DNA of 64,000 nt from Armatimonadetes bacterium 55-13 (GCA_001898035.1 MKRX01000011.1:126648-190647); one strand, 5' to 3'. Numbered from the stretch's first letter, positions 16,361 to 27,366 are shown. Notes: generated by a model from the letters alone, not told the origin. Program-made: numbers and translations.

Positions 16361-17116
16361 TTATCGACGATTGAACAGAGCCACCGCATCCGGACCCGCG
16401 GGGAACCTCAAGAGCCCCGTCTGATCGTGAACCGCCCGCCAGACCGCTTCCGCCACATCGGTTTCCTTCGTTACCGGGCCAGGCTCGGCGAAGGCGGCTA
16501 AGACGGGCTGGGCGAATGGCATGTAAGCCGGTGGGATCACGTCTTCCAGGCGGACGTCGGTATTCGCGGTGAACCGGGTGGTCGGACCGTATCCCGGTTC
16601 CACCAACTTAACGCCCACATTGAATCCTTGCAGTTCGAATTGGAGGGATTCCGTAAACCCTTCAATGGCGGTCTTGCTGGCGGCATAGACCGAAACCAAG
16701 GGCATCGGCGTCAGGGTCACGCTTGAGGTGACGTTCACGATGACGCCGGAACCCCGTGTGCGGAACATGGGAATCACCGCCTGGGCCATCGCCATCACGC
16801 CAAAGGTGTTGGTTTCAAAGATGCTCCGTACTCTCTCCATCGGGGTCGCTTCCAAAGCGCCAATCGCCCCGATCCCGGCGTTGTTGACCAGGACGTCGAT
16901 GGGGCCACTCGCTTCCAAAACGGCCCGGATGCTCTCGCTATTTGTGACGTCCAGTGGGAGGATGCGAATGCGATCGGAGGAAGGCAAAACACCCTCCCGT
17001 GGAGTGCGCATGGTGGCGATGACGTTCCAGCCTTGCTCATGAAAGTATCGAGCGGTTTCCAGGCCGTAACCCGAAGAGCTGCCGGTGATGAGAATCGTCT
17101 TGGTGGTTGGTTCCAT
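16361..17116 (-). CDS. Short-chain dehydrogenase/reductase
   Basis: 251 residues, classical SDR. The cofactor motif TGSSSGYG is near residue 12, NNAG near 80, the catalytic Ser in NVTSSVT near 132, and YAASK near 146. This is the glycine-rich, Tyr-x-x-x-Lys active site of NAD(P)-dependent oxidoreductases. The substrate is unknown. The frame opens at 17182, but the ATG at 17116 places the nucleotide site at the usual distance. It is divergent from an AraC-type gene whose ATG lies 72 nt away. Such pairs usually mean the regulator controls the SDR. Confidence 0.88.
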   Translation of the reverse strand: MEPTTKTILITGSSSGYGLETARYFHEQGWNVIATMRTPREGVLPSSDRIRILPLDVTNSESIRAVLEASGPIDVLVNNAGIGAIGALEATPMERVRSIFETNTFGVMAMAQAVIPMFRTRGSGVIVNVTSSVTLTPMPLVSVYAASKTAIEGFTESLQFELQGFNVGVKLVEPGYGPTTRFTANTDVRLEDVIPPAYMPFAQPVLAAFAEPGPVTKETDVAEAVWRAVHDQTGLLRFPAGPDAVALFNRR

Positions 17117-17151
17117 GACTGAATTGTGCGGCTTTGGTTTTGGACTATCTA

Positions 17152-17179
17152 TTGTAAATATCCAGTTTTCTTTTATAAT
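17152..17179 (+). promoter_or_regulatory. Promoter of the araC-type gene, giving a nearly leaderless mRNA
   Basis: TTGTAA (17152-17157), 16-bp spacer, consensus TATAAT (17174-17179), and ATG only 9 nt later at 17189. Confidence 0.65.
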
Positions 17180-17188
17180 CATCCAAAG

Positions 17189-18088
17189 ATGTCAGACCCG
17201 CTCACCGAGATCATTGCCTTACTCAAGCCGCGCGCCGTCGGCTCCAAGCTGATCAGCGGGGCAGGAGCGTGGGCGGTGCAGTACCTCGACTTCGGTCTTC
17301 CCAGTTTTTGCACGGTGGTAGAGGGCAGTTGCCGGTTGCAGGTGGAAGGACATCCGGCGGTTACGTTGGAGGCAGGGGACTTTATCTTGCTGCCCAATAC
17401 TCCCGGATTCGTCCTTTCTGGCTTCCAGCCGGCAACGCCTCAGGTGATCGATCCCAAGCTCGTGCCGCCTCCAAACCTTGAGGTTCGCCACGGGGACCAA
17501 GGCGGACCGCCGGACGTGCAGTTGTTGGGCGGGTTCTTCGAGTTCGAATCGCCCGACCCCGACCTCCTCGCCGCACTCCTCCCCGCCATCCTCCACCTGC
17601 GAGGAATCGAACAGCTTTCGACGGTAGTTCGACTGGTGGGTCGCGAAGCGAAATCGGGGCAACCAGGAAGAGACTTGATCCTGGAACGATTGGTCGAGAT
17701 CCTGCTCATCGAGGCCCTCAGAACCTGCCAAAACCTGGAAGCGCCGCCCGGGCTATTGAGGGGACTTGGCGAAGAGCGTCTCGCTACCGTCTTACGCCAG
17801 ATTCACCACGAACCCGCCGGAACGTGGACGCTGAAGCGGATGGCAAACGTGGCCGCCCTCTCCCGCTCGGCGTTCTGTGATCTCTTTGCCCAAACGGTGG
17901 GAGTCCCACCGATGAAGTACCTGCTGATTCTGCGCATGGCGCTCGCGAAGAGTTTGTTGCGAGAACGAGGGCGGAAGTTGGACGAGGTGGCGCACCTGGT
18001 GGGCTACGTTTCCGCCAGCACTTTCAGCATCGCGTTTAGCCGCCACGTGGGGCGTTCCCCGGGCCGGTTCGCTCGGGATACGGCGTAA
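17189..18088 (+). CDS. AraC-family regulator with cupin sensor domain
   Basis: 299 residues. The N-terminal half is a cupin_6-type ligand domain (CTVVEGSCRLQVEG near 40-53, LEAGDFILLP near 62-71). The C-terminal hundred residues carry two AraC helix-turn-helix motifs: WTLKRMANVAALSRSAFCDLF and LDEVAHLVGYVSASTFSIAF, ending GRSPGRFARD. It probably activates or represses the divergent SDR gene. The ATG at 17189 is chosen because a consensus -10 box ends 9 nt before it. Confidence 0.9.
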   Translation: MSDPLTEIIALLKPRAVGSKLISGAGAWAVQYLDFGLPSFCTVVEGSCRLQVEGHPAVTLEAGDFILLPNTPGFVLSGFQPATPQVIDPKLVPPPNLEVRHGDQGGPPDVQLLGGFFEFESPDPDLLAALLPAILHLRGIEQLSTVVRLVGREAKSGQPGRDLILERLVEILLIEALRTCQNLEAPPGLLRGLGEERLATVLRQIHHEPAGTWTLKRMANVAALSRSAFCDLFAQTVGVPPMKYLLILRMALAKSLLRERGRKLDEVAHLVGYVSASTFSIAFSRHVGRSPGRFARDTA

Positions 18089-18173
18089 AACTGGCCTTTT
18101 AGGTCAGGCCCAGAGCATTGCTTCCCTCTTACACATGAATCGTACAATTTGGCAACAAAAACATACGCATCTC

Positions 18174-18734
18174 ATGAAACCTCTTCCCTCTCGCATTCTT
18201 TCTTTCATGGCTTTCGCCTCGGTCGCCGCCGGGGCGCAGGCAAACCTTATCGTCAATGGCGACTTCGAAACCGGAAACACCAATGACTGGTTCCTGAATT
18301 CCCCGGGAAACAACTCCGCGGTTTGGGCGGGGTTTGGCGTCGGGGGTTCGAACGGCTATGTCATCGCCGAATTCTCCGGGACGGGCGGATCGGTCTTGAG
18401 CCAAGACGTGATCACCGTGGCGAACCAGAACTACCTCTTCAGTTTCGATCTCTCGGACGATGGATTTGGCGCTAGCGGTTTCACAGCTTCCTTTGGCGAC
18501 AAAGTCGTCTTTTCTGAAATCAATCCAGATACAAATGGCGACTTCAAGCATTTTTCCTACCTGGTCACCGCGACCTCCGATCTGTCCACGGTCAAGTTCA
18601 CGGGATACAACAATCCCTCGATCACGATCCTTGATAACGTCTCTCTGACCGCCGCTCCCGTTCCCGAGCCCGCCTCCATGGCGGCCCTAGGTCTTGGCGT
18701 TGCGGCATTTATCCGACGGCGCAAACGCGCCTAG
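18174..18734 (+). CDS. PEP-CTERM sorted secreted protein
   Basis: 186 residues. Signal peptide MKPLPSRILSFMAFASVAAGAQA; then LIVNGDFETGNTNDW opens a carbohydrate-binding-like beta-sandwich typical of PEP-CTERM proteins. The C-terminus has VPEPASMAAL, a hydrophobic span and RRRKRA, the full tripartite exosortase sorting signal. The protein is exported, cut by an exosortase and left at or outside the outer membrane. No exosortase is in this window. The ATG at 18174 is preferred to that at 18135 because the leader then starts at the signal peptide. Confidence 0.88.
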   Translation: MKPLPSRILSFMAFASVAAGAQANLIVNGDFETGNTNDWFLNSPGNNSAVWAGFGVGGSNGYVIAEFSGTGGSVLSQDVITVANQNYLFSFDLSDDGFGASGFTASFGDKVVFSEINPDTNGDFKHFSYLVTATSDLSTVKFTGYNNPSITILDNVSLTAAPVPEPASMAALGLGVAAFIRRRKRA

Positions 18735-18775
18735 AACTCCTGTCCAAAATGGGGCGAGTAGGTAATCTCGTCCCC

Positions 18776-20297
<1,522 letters not shown>

Positions 20298-20310
20298 TTA
20301 GATTCCTTGT

Positions 20311-21843
20311 TCAAGAGCGATCGAGAGTTCGGTCACCGATATGAAAATAGTCGAAGTCGGCAAAGCCTCCGGGAGATTGGGTTGAAAACGCAAACAGTCC
20401 GTAGCGGTAGCCCATAAAGTGAGTCAGGTCGTAGCGCATCTTCAGCGGTTCTCCGAAAGGAGTCCAGGACTTGCCATCCTCACTCATGTAGAAACTCGCC
20501 TCGTCCTTCCTGTCCATGAAGTTGCAGTCGATTCGAAGATAGGCGATCTTCGCTTTCATCGGCTGCCGAGCGGTTTCCTTGGGGGAACCAGAGCCTGCGT
20601 TGACACTCACCCAAAAGAGATCACTACCCGTTCGAGTCACGCCGACAAATCCGTAACGCCCCTGGAGCGCGAGCAATCCGGCGAAGTCGCCATCTTTGAG
20701 TCCGGTGGCGTCCAATCGGATAGTTCCAGAGCAGAGTGGGCCAAAGGTTCGCTGGGTAAGGGTGTTTCGCGCTTCGACGACTTCCTTATCCACTCGAGAG
20801 GTGGTGAGACGCAGAAAGCCGGGACGCGCGGTGAGAGACCAGTGCGCAGCGTCCGGGTTGTGGTTCCACTGCCACACCAGCGGAAGTTGAGGCTTCGTAA
20901 ATTCATCGCTGGCCACAATTGCGGGGATGCCGCTTGCCTCGGACTTGACATTCAGGGCCTCTGGGGCCTGCACCTTTGGCCAACCGTCCTCCCACGTCAT
21001 CGGCATCAGATAGGGGATTCGCCCCACTGCCCCGTGGTCTTGGAAGAGATAGGCGTACCACTGCCCATCAGGGGTATCGATGATCCCGCCTTGGGCGATG
21101 CCGCGGTCCTGGAACATAATGCGGCCTTCGTAGGGTCCGGTCAAAGAATCGGCACGGTGGACGATTTCGGTGCGCATTCCCCCCTTGGGCCAGGTGATGT
21201 TGCAGAGATAGTACTTGCCGTTCACCTTGAAGAGTTGCGACCCTTCGGCCCGCAGTCCAACTTCCCCGCCCGCCACTTTGCTCGCGTTTCGGACGATGAT
21301 CTGATCGATACCGCCTGGTTTGGGTCCGGTCAGGTCGGCCTTCAATTCCACTAGGCGAATGTCTTCCGCCCCGGTGATGAGATAGACGCGACCGTCATCA
21401 TCGAAGAACAGCGAATGGTCGTGAAACGCGGGCGAGAAGGAGATGGTTTTCCAGGGCCCTTTCTCGATGTTCTTGGTGGTGTAAATGTAAGTTTTGCCGG
21501 TGGTGAAGGAGAAGGTGGATGCGCAGAACGTTCCGTTGTGATAGCGGAGACTGCTTGCCCACGAACCCTTTCCGTAGGCGTTCTTTCCGTTAGCTAAGTT
21601 GAGTTCGTCGGTATCACCCAGGGTTTGGTAGGCGTAGCTGACCAGCTTCCAATCCACCAAGTTCCGGGACTTCATGATCGGGAGACCGGGGGACATGTGC
21701 ATCGTGGTGCTGCTCATGTAGTAGTCCCGCCCAACGCGAATGATCGCCGGGTCGGGCACGTCGGCCCAAATCGTGGGGTTCTTCACTTGAGAAGGAAGCA
21801 CCCCCGCGAGCATCCCAACCATCATCGTCAAGGCAAACATCAT
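20311..21843 (-). CDS. Glycoside hydrolase family 43 (beta-xylosidase/arabinofuranosidase)
   Basis: 510 residues with a signal peptide. The five-bladed propeller starts with the catalytic-base motif DVPDPAIIRVGRDYY at about 28-42; YLITGAEDIRLVEL and the acid region GLRAEGSQLF near 200 follow. The C-terminal 190 residues form the beta-sandwich seen in GH43 beta-xylosidases. Exo-acting release of xylose or arabinose is the family norm; which one cannot be read here. A TATAAT box (minus strand, 21878-21873) and a GGAGAG ribosome site precede the ATG, with a small hairpin (CGGGCT/AGCCCG) between them. First gene of an operon with the esterase. Confidence 0.9.
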   Translation of the reverse strand: MMFALTMMVGMLAGVLPSQVKNPTIWADVPDPAIIRVGRDYYMSSTTMHMSPGLPIMKSRNLVDWKLVSYAYQTLGDTDELNLANGKNAYGKGSWASSLRYHNGTFCASTFSFTTGKTYIYTTKNIEKGPWKTISFSPAFHDHSLFFDDDGRVYLITGAEDIRLVELKADLTGPKPGGIDQIIVRNASKVAGGEVGLRAEGSQLFKVNGKYYLCNITWPKGGMRTEIVHRADSLTGPYEGRIMFQDRGIAQGGIIDTPDGQWYAYLFQDHGAVGRIPYLMPMTWEDGWPKVQAPEALNVKSEASGIPAIVASDEFTKPQLPLVWQWNHNPDAAHWSLTARPGFLRLTTSRVDKEVVEARNTLTQRTFGPLCSGTIRLDATGLKDGDFAGLLALQGRYGFVGVTRTGSDLFWVSVNAGSGSPKETARQPMKAKIAYLRIDCNFMDRKDEASFYMSEDGKSWTPFGEPLKMRYDLTHFMGYRYGLFAFSTQSPGGFADFDYFHIGDRTLDRS

Positions 21844-21912
21844 CGTCTCTCCGGGCTCCCTAGCCCGATTTCATTATAGAGGAACGATGATGATTACTAA
21901 AGACTCTTAAAT

Positions 21913-22656
21913 TTATCTTTCTGAGAGGGCTTGAATAATGAGCTTGGCGGCGGCAAGGCTAGAAGCGGGGTTCTGTCCTGTGATGAGATTTCCGTCTCGG
22001 AGCGCATAGCTGGTGAAGTTCGCCTGCGTCTTCAAGTTCCCACCTTCTTGTGCGAGCTTGCTTTGAAGAAGGAACGGAACGTCTTTGGTCAACCCAACGG
22101 CGGCTTCCTCAGAGTCGGTGAACGAGGTCAAGGTCCGTCCGGCGACCAGGCTCTTTCCATCCTTACGCTTGACTCCCACAAATGCCGCCGGGCCGTGGCA
22201 GACGGCAGCGACGACTTTCTTCTCAGCGTCGAAATCGGAAATGAGCTTGGAGAGCGCCTTGTTTTGAGGAAGGTCAAAGACGGCGCCGTGTCCACCGGGA
22301 ATATAGATCGCATCGTAGGATTGAGCGCTCAAACCGGCCACCGGCACGGTTTGACGAAGCGCGAGGATCGCCTTGCTCCAGGCTCTCGCTTGCTCGGAGG
22401 TGGGATTGCTACGCGCATCGACCGGGGCCGAACCACCCTTGGGGCTGGCAACCGTCACCTGATAACCGTTCTTAAGAAACTCCAGGTACGGAACTGCGAA
22501 CTCTTCCAACCACAGCCCCGTGGGTTTGCCACTCGTCATCCGGTCGGCGCTGGTGACCACGATGAGGATCTTCTTCGGCGCCTTCCCTGCCGCCATCGCT
22601 CCAACCGTCGTCAATAAGAGCAAACAAAACAGTCCAAACTTCACCATGGCTTTCAT
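21913..22656 (-). CDS. Secreted DJ-1/PfpI-family glutamine amidotransferase-like protein
   Basis: 247 residues with a signal peptide. The DJ-1/PfpI core has IYIPGGHGAVFDLP near 115 and the nucleophile elbow VAAVCHGPAAF near 147-157, where Cys-His form the active site. Closest in layout to the class that includes glyoxalase III and chaperone Hsp31. Because it carries an export signal it may handle reactive aldehydes outside the cytoplasm, which is inference. It follows the DinB gene by 18 nt on the same strand with GAAGAG ahead of it. Confidence 0.85.
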   Translation of the reverse strand: MKAMVKFGLFCLLLLTTVGAMAAGKAPKKILIVVTSADRMTSGKPTGLWLEEFAVPYLEFLKNGYQVTVASPKGGSAPVDARSNPTSEQARAWSKAILALRQTVPVAGLSAQSYDAIYIPGGHGAVFDLPQNKALSKLISDFDAEKKVVAAVCHGPAAFVGVKRKDGKSLVAGRTLTSFTDSEEAAVGLTKDVPFLLQSKLAQEGGNLKTQANFTSYALRDGNLITGQNPASSLAAAKLIIQALSER

Positions 22657-22674
22657 CTCTTCAAAGCTTCTACG

Positions 22675-23193
22675 TTAGTGGCGATCTTTCTTCGCCACCC
22701 ATTCGATGTCGATACCCCTGGCCATCAGAAGCTCAGAGAGTTGCCCCACGTGATAGTTGATGTGGCCGATGGTCATCATCTCGTGGGAAAGCTTGCCAAA
22801 AGGACCGTACCAAGAAACGCCAGAGTCTTCGGTATCCAGGTCAAGTCCGTCAACGACAGAATCAACTATTGAGTCGATGAATTCGATGAATCGAAGAATC
22901 TCGTCTCTGGAGGCGACGGGAGCGGTATCCGGCAGTTCGTAAGGTTCGACATCGCCGGGGTTTGCCCACATCTCTTCGTAGACGTCCTTTGTTCGATCCG
23001 GCCAGGGCTGATAGGCAGATTCGTTCTGAACGAGATAGACGTGGGTGAAGAAGGCCGTGTGAAACGCGATGCGCCAGGTGTAGCGCGGATAGGCGCCAGC
23101 GGTCCAGAGATCGTCGGGGCACTTTCGGACGCAGTCGGCCAACATTTCGAGACCTGCATGGTACTGCTCCTTCAGCGCGTTTCTAATATCCAT
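22675..23193 (-). CDS. DinB-family protein
   Basis: 172 residues of the DinB/YfiT four-helix bundle. The family metal site would be built by His residues in the first helix pair and in HINYHVGQLSELL near 148-160, which is clearly visible. The first His appears near WRIAFHTAFF at about 44-51. Members are metal-dependent thiol or transferase enzymes, mostly uncharacterised. Probable operon with the DJ-1-like gene, consistent with a stress or detoxification role. Confidence 0.8.
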   Translation of the reverse strand: MDIRNALKEQYHAGLEMLADCVRKCPDDLWTAGAYPRYTWRIAFHTAFFTHVYLVQNESAYQPWPDRTKDVYEEMWANPGDVEPYELPDTAPVASRDEILRFIEFIDSIVDSVVDGLDLDTEDSGVSWYGPFGKLSHEMMTIGHINYHVGQLSELLMARGIDIEWVAKKDRH

Positions 23194-23320
23194 GATTGGG
23201 GAGGCTACCTTTCACCAAACGCCATATCACGGTCGGAACCTCGATGTCACGATTGACGAAAGTGAGCACTTCGAAGGGAATTATTTTCTGGCAAAGAAGC
23301 CCGTTAGAGGCTCAAAGATC

Positions 23321-24010
23321 ATGAAAACGAGAACTCTTTTTCTGATGGGTGCGTTGGCGGCGGCAGCCTTTGTTTACGCTCAATCTCAACGCACTCTCAT
23401 CATTAATTCGAAGACTGCTTCCACCGATGTCCGGGTTATTCAGGGCAAAGCCTACGCACCGATTAACGACGTCGCGAAAGCGCTTGGGCTCACTGTCTCC
23501 CTCAAAGGCAACCGGTATGAGTTTGTTCGACCGGGCGGAACCAACCAAATGAGCGGATTGTCCGGCAAGACGGGCGATTGGCTGTTCGATGGTGGTTGGC
23601 GATTCAAGGTGAACAAGGTCTACAGGACCGACACCTACATGGCCAAGAACGACTACTACGGTGAAAATGAATTCACCGCCGAAGACGGAAAGGAAGCCAT
23701 CATTGTGGAGTACTCCTACCGAAACGGCAGCAAGGAGATTCAGCCTTTCTCCATCGGCAAAACGGCATTGGCTGGAAAGGATGGCGATTCTTGGACGCCG
23801 TATTCAAACGACTTCCCGTTCGATGGGAATCGGTATTTCTCGCGCGGAGTTCTGCCCGGAGCACAGGCCGATGGCGCCTTGATCTTCTTCGTCAAGGCTG
23901 GCTTTGAACCAAAAGATCTGGTCATGACGGTTGGTGATTTGGCCGGATATGACGATGCCGTCCGCCCCAAGAAACCGACCGTTTTCCGAATCGCCGTCGA
24001 CCTCGAGTAA
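23321..24010 (+). CDS. Secreted protein with copper amine oxidase-like stalk domain
   Basis: 229 residues. The signal peptide MKTRTLFLMGALAAAAFVYAQ starts at the ATG at 23321; the frame is open from 23192 but that leader has no export signal. Residues about 25-70 (LIINSKTASTDVRVIQGKAYAPINDVAKALG) match the copper amine oxidase N-terminal-like stalk domain, common in secreted proteins of Gram-positives and Armatimonadota. The rest (about 85-229) is a beta-rich DUF4352-like region. Role unknown; probably extracytoplasmic binding or cell-surface structure. Confidence 0.75.
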   Translation: MKTRTLFLMGALAAAAFVYAQSQRTLIINSKTASTDVRVIQGKAYAPINDVAKALGLTVSLKGNRYEFVRPGGTNQMSGLSGKTGDWLFDGGWRFKVNKVYRTDTYMAKNDYYGENEFTAEDGKEAIIVEYSYRNGSKEIQPFSIGKTALAGKDGDSWTPYSNDFPFDGNRYFSRGVLPGAQADGALIFFVKAGFEPKDLVMTVGDLAGYDDAVRPKKPTVFRIAVDLE

Positions 24011-24046
24011 GTCTTCTCAACCACTCCCCCGCCCGCCCTCGGCATG

Positions 24047-24052
24047 TACAAT
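24047..24052 (+). promoter_or_regulatory. -10 box of a leaderless BTAD regulator gene
   Basis: TACAAT with exactly 7 nt to the ATG at 24060. No good -35 element is seen. The box decides the start, 43 codons inside the open frame. Confidence 0.5.
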
Positions 24053-24059
24053 CTTGTTG

Positions 24060-25451
24060 ATGGGCGGGCTTATTCTTGAGATTGGTCAAACCGTATCGGC
24101 GAAGACCTCGTCCGGCGTACCTGTCGTTCTCCGAACTCAGCACGAAGCCTATCTGTTGGGTGCGCTGGCTCTGGCCGCGCCCAGAGAACTCGATCGCGAG
24201 AAACTGGCGAGCGAGCTATGGCCCCAATCTCCTAAAAGCTTGGCCCAGCAGAACTTCCGTCAGCGACTGTCTCAGCTAAGGAATCAACTGGGCGAGCGGC
24301 TGGAGTCTGACCGTACGGCAGTGAGCCTCAACCGGTCGGATTTCCAGTTAATCATTGATCAGAGCCGGTCGCAAGCTCCGGACTCTGCGCTGCGCAGATG
24401 CCAACAGCTGGTCGAGGTCTGCCTAATGCCGGAAGATGCGAATCGGCAGTACCTGTCCTTCGGCTGGTTGCGCAACCGAGCGGAAGAGGCCCTGGAATCC
24501 GCTCGACTCAATGTCCATCTTCCATCCTCGATATTCGATCAAGTCGCGCATAGGATCGGCGATGTTCGCCAACCTTTGGAATTCCGAGTTTTTCAAGCGG
24601 TCTTTGCGTGTTCGGGAACAACGTGCCAATCCCGTCGTTCGCCGCTTCTCAAGTTGATCGGGGACCTTTCCAATTCCCAATCTGCCGATCCTTTCCTGAA
24701 GGCTTGTCTCGGCTACCTCTGCCAACAGGCGGCAACCATTGCTCACTCGATGGGGCAATGGCAAAGAAGCATTTGCTTCGAACGTGAGGCGATTCGACAC
24801 GCCAGTGACTCTTCCCAACCTTGGCGCGCGGATTGGTCGCGATTCCGACTGATTCGCAAACAGATCGACGTCGCCTTAACCGATCAAAACTATCGCGCTC
24901 TCAATCAACTTCGACTTGACTCGAGACTGAGTTCGGAACTGGAGTCCTACATCGACATGAACTTAGTGCACGCCCATGCCCTTCGCGGAGACTTCGGTTT
25001 AGCCACTCAGGCAGCGCTGCGGTGTCGCCAACGTTCCCAGATCAAGGAGAGTCCTGAATTGGAAGTGTGGCTGCATCTCAATGAAGCTCTCCTATCTTCA
25101 CTCGCCGGCCACCCTCGCCAGGCGATCGAACCCCTCATCGAGGCGAGCCAAAAGCCCGTTGCTTATGCGACCGCTTGCTGGCAGTGGTCAGTCGCCGCTC
25201 AAGTCTTCGCCGCGCTGGGAGACGCCAAACGCACCGCCGAGTTCTTTGCCCTCGCCGAACGTGGCCGTATCGCCGCGGATCTCCATCTCACTCCCACAAA
25301 TCACACCCTCTTCCACAGCATGATTTCTGACTTAGCGCAGCGAGCTCATGCGGGAGACTGGTTGGCCGCCACGTCCTCTGCCGAGCAGATTCCGCTCCTC
25401 GCCGCCCATGACTACTACGGGCAAAGCCTTAAGTCAGCACGGGCGGGCTAA
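24060..25451 (+). CDS. SARP/BTAD-type transcriptional regulator
   Basis: 463 residues. An OmpR-like winged helix spans about 15-95: LLGALALAAPRELDREKLASELWP and QNFRQRLSQLRNQLG are the signature of this group. The remainder is helical with TPR-like pairs (for example HALRGDFGLATQAALRC), resembling the bacterial transcriptional activation domain. There is no receiver, ATPase or membrane segment. It probably binds DNA directly. It faces the GH172 gene in convergent orientation, so its target is not evident from position. Confidence 0.75.
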   Translation: MGGLILEIGQTVSAKTSSGVPVVLRTQHEAYLLGALALAAPRELDREKLASELWPQSPKSLAQQNFRQRLSQLRNQLGERLESDRTAVSLNRSDFQLIIDQSRSQAPDSALRRCQQLVEVCLMPEDANRQYLSFGWLRNRAEEALESARLNVHLPSSIFDQVAHRIGDVRQPLEFRVFQAVFACSGTTCQSRRSPLLKLIGDLSNSQSADPFLKACLGYLCQQAATIAHSMGQWQRSICFEREAIRHASDSSQPWRADWSRFRLIRKQIDVALTDQNYRALNQLRLDSRLSSELESYIDMNLVHAHALRGDFGLATQAALRCRQRSQIKESPELEVWLHLNEALLSSLAGHPRQAIEPLIEASQKPVAYATACWQWSVAAQVFAALGDAKRTAEFFALAERGRIAADLHLTPTNHTLFHSMISDLAQRAHAGDWLAATSSAEQIPLLAAHDYYGQSLKSARAG

Positions 25452-25469
25452 ATCAAAAGCCGTAACGCT

Positions 25470-27128
25470 CTAGTGAGTCTTCACGCTAAACTCGTCCAGA
25501 AAGCCTTCCTCATTTCTCCAGGTTCCTAGCTTTCCTCCAGCCGCGATCTTGACGACAAGTCCAACTTCTTTTCCTTGGTAGGGGGTCAGAGAATAGACGA
25601 GGCTGAGCCAGTTTTCTGCCGAAGGTTTGCCGCCCGCCGTAACGATGCGAGATGGGAACCACTGCAGGCGCCCATCGACGACGACACCCGCTTGAAACAT
25701 AAAATCGGAACCCTCCGGAAACTCGAAAGGGTCACCTGAGAGAACCACGGAGAGATAGGGATCTCCTTGCGGGGGAAGTTTCACTTTACGAATGGCGAGG
25801 CAAGCGTCGCTAACGCTTGCCGGATGAAGCGCCAAAATGCCAGTTCGCCCCGGGTTGGGATTACCTGGATGTCCTCCCTTAGACTTCGGCACTTCAATCC
25901 ACACGGGATGAGTCCCTGGCGCGGGGTTGAGAATACGTAGCCTGCTCAGATCCCGTTGGCTGTCGAAGGTGTTGGAGAGGATGCCCTCTGCATCCATGTC
26001 CGCAACCGTCTGGACCAAGTCTCGTTCGTAACGATCTGGACAGAGCGAGATTTGGGCTCTCTCCGCAACCGATGGCAGAGGCGCATGAACAAACCCTCCC
26101 GGGTCGTCTTGATACCAGTAGTGCACGGCTGCGTAATCCACCCAACAGCCGCCCTTGTCGACCAGCGCCTGCCACGTGGGGTTGCCTGTAAACGCTTTCT
26201 CCTGGGTCCAGTCGATGCTCCATTTCAAGGACTTTTCAAACCGGATCGGCGCAGAGTCGTGGAATCGAAAGACCGATAATCGTTGCAGCGAAAGATCGTC
26301 CACATCGACCAAGGTCATTCCCGCATGTTGCCCGGCGAATGTCTTCTGAAAGCCCCAGCTAAAAGTGAACGAATCTTCGGTGCCGAGGTAGTCGACGGCT
26401 CGCTCCCGACCGTCTATATCGATCTCGTTGTTCCCCTCCATCACCGTGTTAAAGGTGTCGAAGTGGGGTTCGTTCGTGACCAGGCTAAACTGTCGCCCCA
26501 AAATGTGTCCTTTCCCCTTGAGTTCAAGAAAGGTGTGCCGAGTGCTTTTACTCAGTTGAAATGCGTCGCGTCGGTAGGTGGCATGAAAGTAGCCGTATGC
26601 ATCGTCCCAATGAGGCAGCTTTTCCCACTCGACAAAGCTGTAATTCATCGCGTTTCGGTCTGTGTCGTTCCTGAGATACACCCGGGCCCGCTGCTTAAAC
26701 GGCATCGGAATATAGCAATTGTAGGCCCAGGGTGCGCACTCGATGAGGTTGCTGGTGAAATCCATTCCGCTGCCATTGCAGCCATCGCCAAAAAAGTCGG
26801 CTAACGGCGCCTGAACGGCCGGGGTTTTTGCTTCGTCGTACCAGACCTCCAACACGATCCCTCTTGCAAAAAGGTCCTTGGGATTGTGCCTCGTTGTATG
26901 GAGAGCGCGAATGATCCCCGGTCCCTTTAAATCGGCGACGAGCATTCGTTTGCGCGCATCTAGTCGTTCGAGATCGGGATAGCGGTCGTAGTTCCAACCC
27001 CCATTTGAAAATCCGGTCTGGATACCCGGCTTGATGCGAACCAGATCGGGGACTTGGGCATTCGAGACGTCGCTCGCTCCCTGAAAAAATAGCCACCCGA
27101 AGACCAGAGAGAACAGCGAATAGGTCAA
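25470..27128 (-). CDS. Secreted GH172 (DUF2961) glycosidase
   Basis: 552 residues starting at TTG with AAGAGG 9 nt upstream. A signal peptide (LFSLVFGWLFFQGASDVSNA) is followed by the DUF2961 jelly-roll pair at about 35-400: GPGIIRALHTTRHNP near 74, PLADFFGDG near 110 and GTEDSFTFSWGFQ near 250 are family landmarks. DUF2961 has been defined as GH172, with alpha-D-fructofuranosidase and D-arabinofuranosidase members. Residues about 410-552 form an extra beta domain. It is preceded by a perfect palindrome and a second half-matching copy that look like an operator. Confidence 0.82.
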   Translation of the reverse strand: MTYSLFSLVFGWLFFQGASDVSNAQVPDLVRIKPGIQTGFSNGGWNYDRYPDLERLDARKRMLVADLKGPGIIRALHTTRHNPKDLFARGIVLEVWYDEAKTPAVQAPLADFFGDGCNGSGMDFTSNLIECAPWAYNCYIPMPFKQRARVYLRNDTDRNAMNYSFVEWEKLPHWDDAYGYFHATYRRDAFQLSKSTRHTFLELKGKGHILGRQFSLVTNEPHFDTFNTVMEGNNEIDIDGRERAVDYLGTEDSFTFSWGFQKTFAGQHAGMTLVDVDDLSLQRLSVFRFHDSAPIRFEKSLKWSIDWTQEKAFTGNPTWQALVDKGGCWVDYAAVHYWYQDDPGGFVHAPLPSVAERAQISLCPDRYERDLVQTVADMDAEGILSNTFDSQRDLSRLRILNPAPGTHPVWIEVPKSKGGHPGNPNPGRTGILALHPASVSDACLAIRKVKLPPQGDPYLSVVLSGDPFEFPEGSDFMFQAGVVVDGRLQWFPSRIVTAGGKPSAENWLSLVYSLTPYQGKEVGLVVKIAAGGKLGTWRNEEGFLDEFSVKTH

Positions 27129-27158
27129 CGGGTGAACCTCTTGTTGAGGCGAGATAAG

Positions 27159-27211
27159 AATTGCATATGCAATTAAATTATATCTAGTTCTTAGGTCAAT
27201 TTTGCATATGC
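27159..27211. promoter_or_regulatory. Candidate operator: two TTGCATATGC boxes before the GH172 gene
   Basis: AATTGCATATGCAATT (27159-27174) is a perfect 16-bp palindrome. A second TTGCATATGC (27202-27211) lies 41 bp away, about four helical turns. The surrounding 27130-27230 is very AT-rich. The likely reader is one of the nearby regulators. Confidence 0.6.
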
Positions 27212-27366
27212 TTTAAAAATAATGTGCCAAGGATTCAGGGAGCAGAAGAATTTAAGCGGCTCGTTTCGACTCTGGAACATCGTCGACCCGGAATTTCGCA
27301 CCATGCTCATCAAACGAGACTCACAAAACAAGAATCGAAACTCAACAAGGGCCTACCAAGCTCGAA

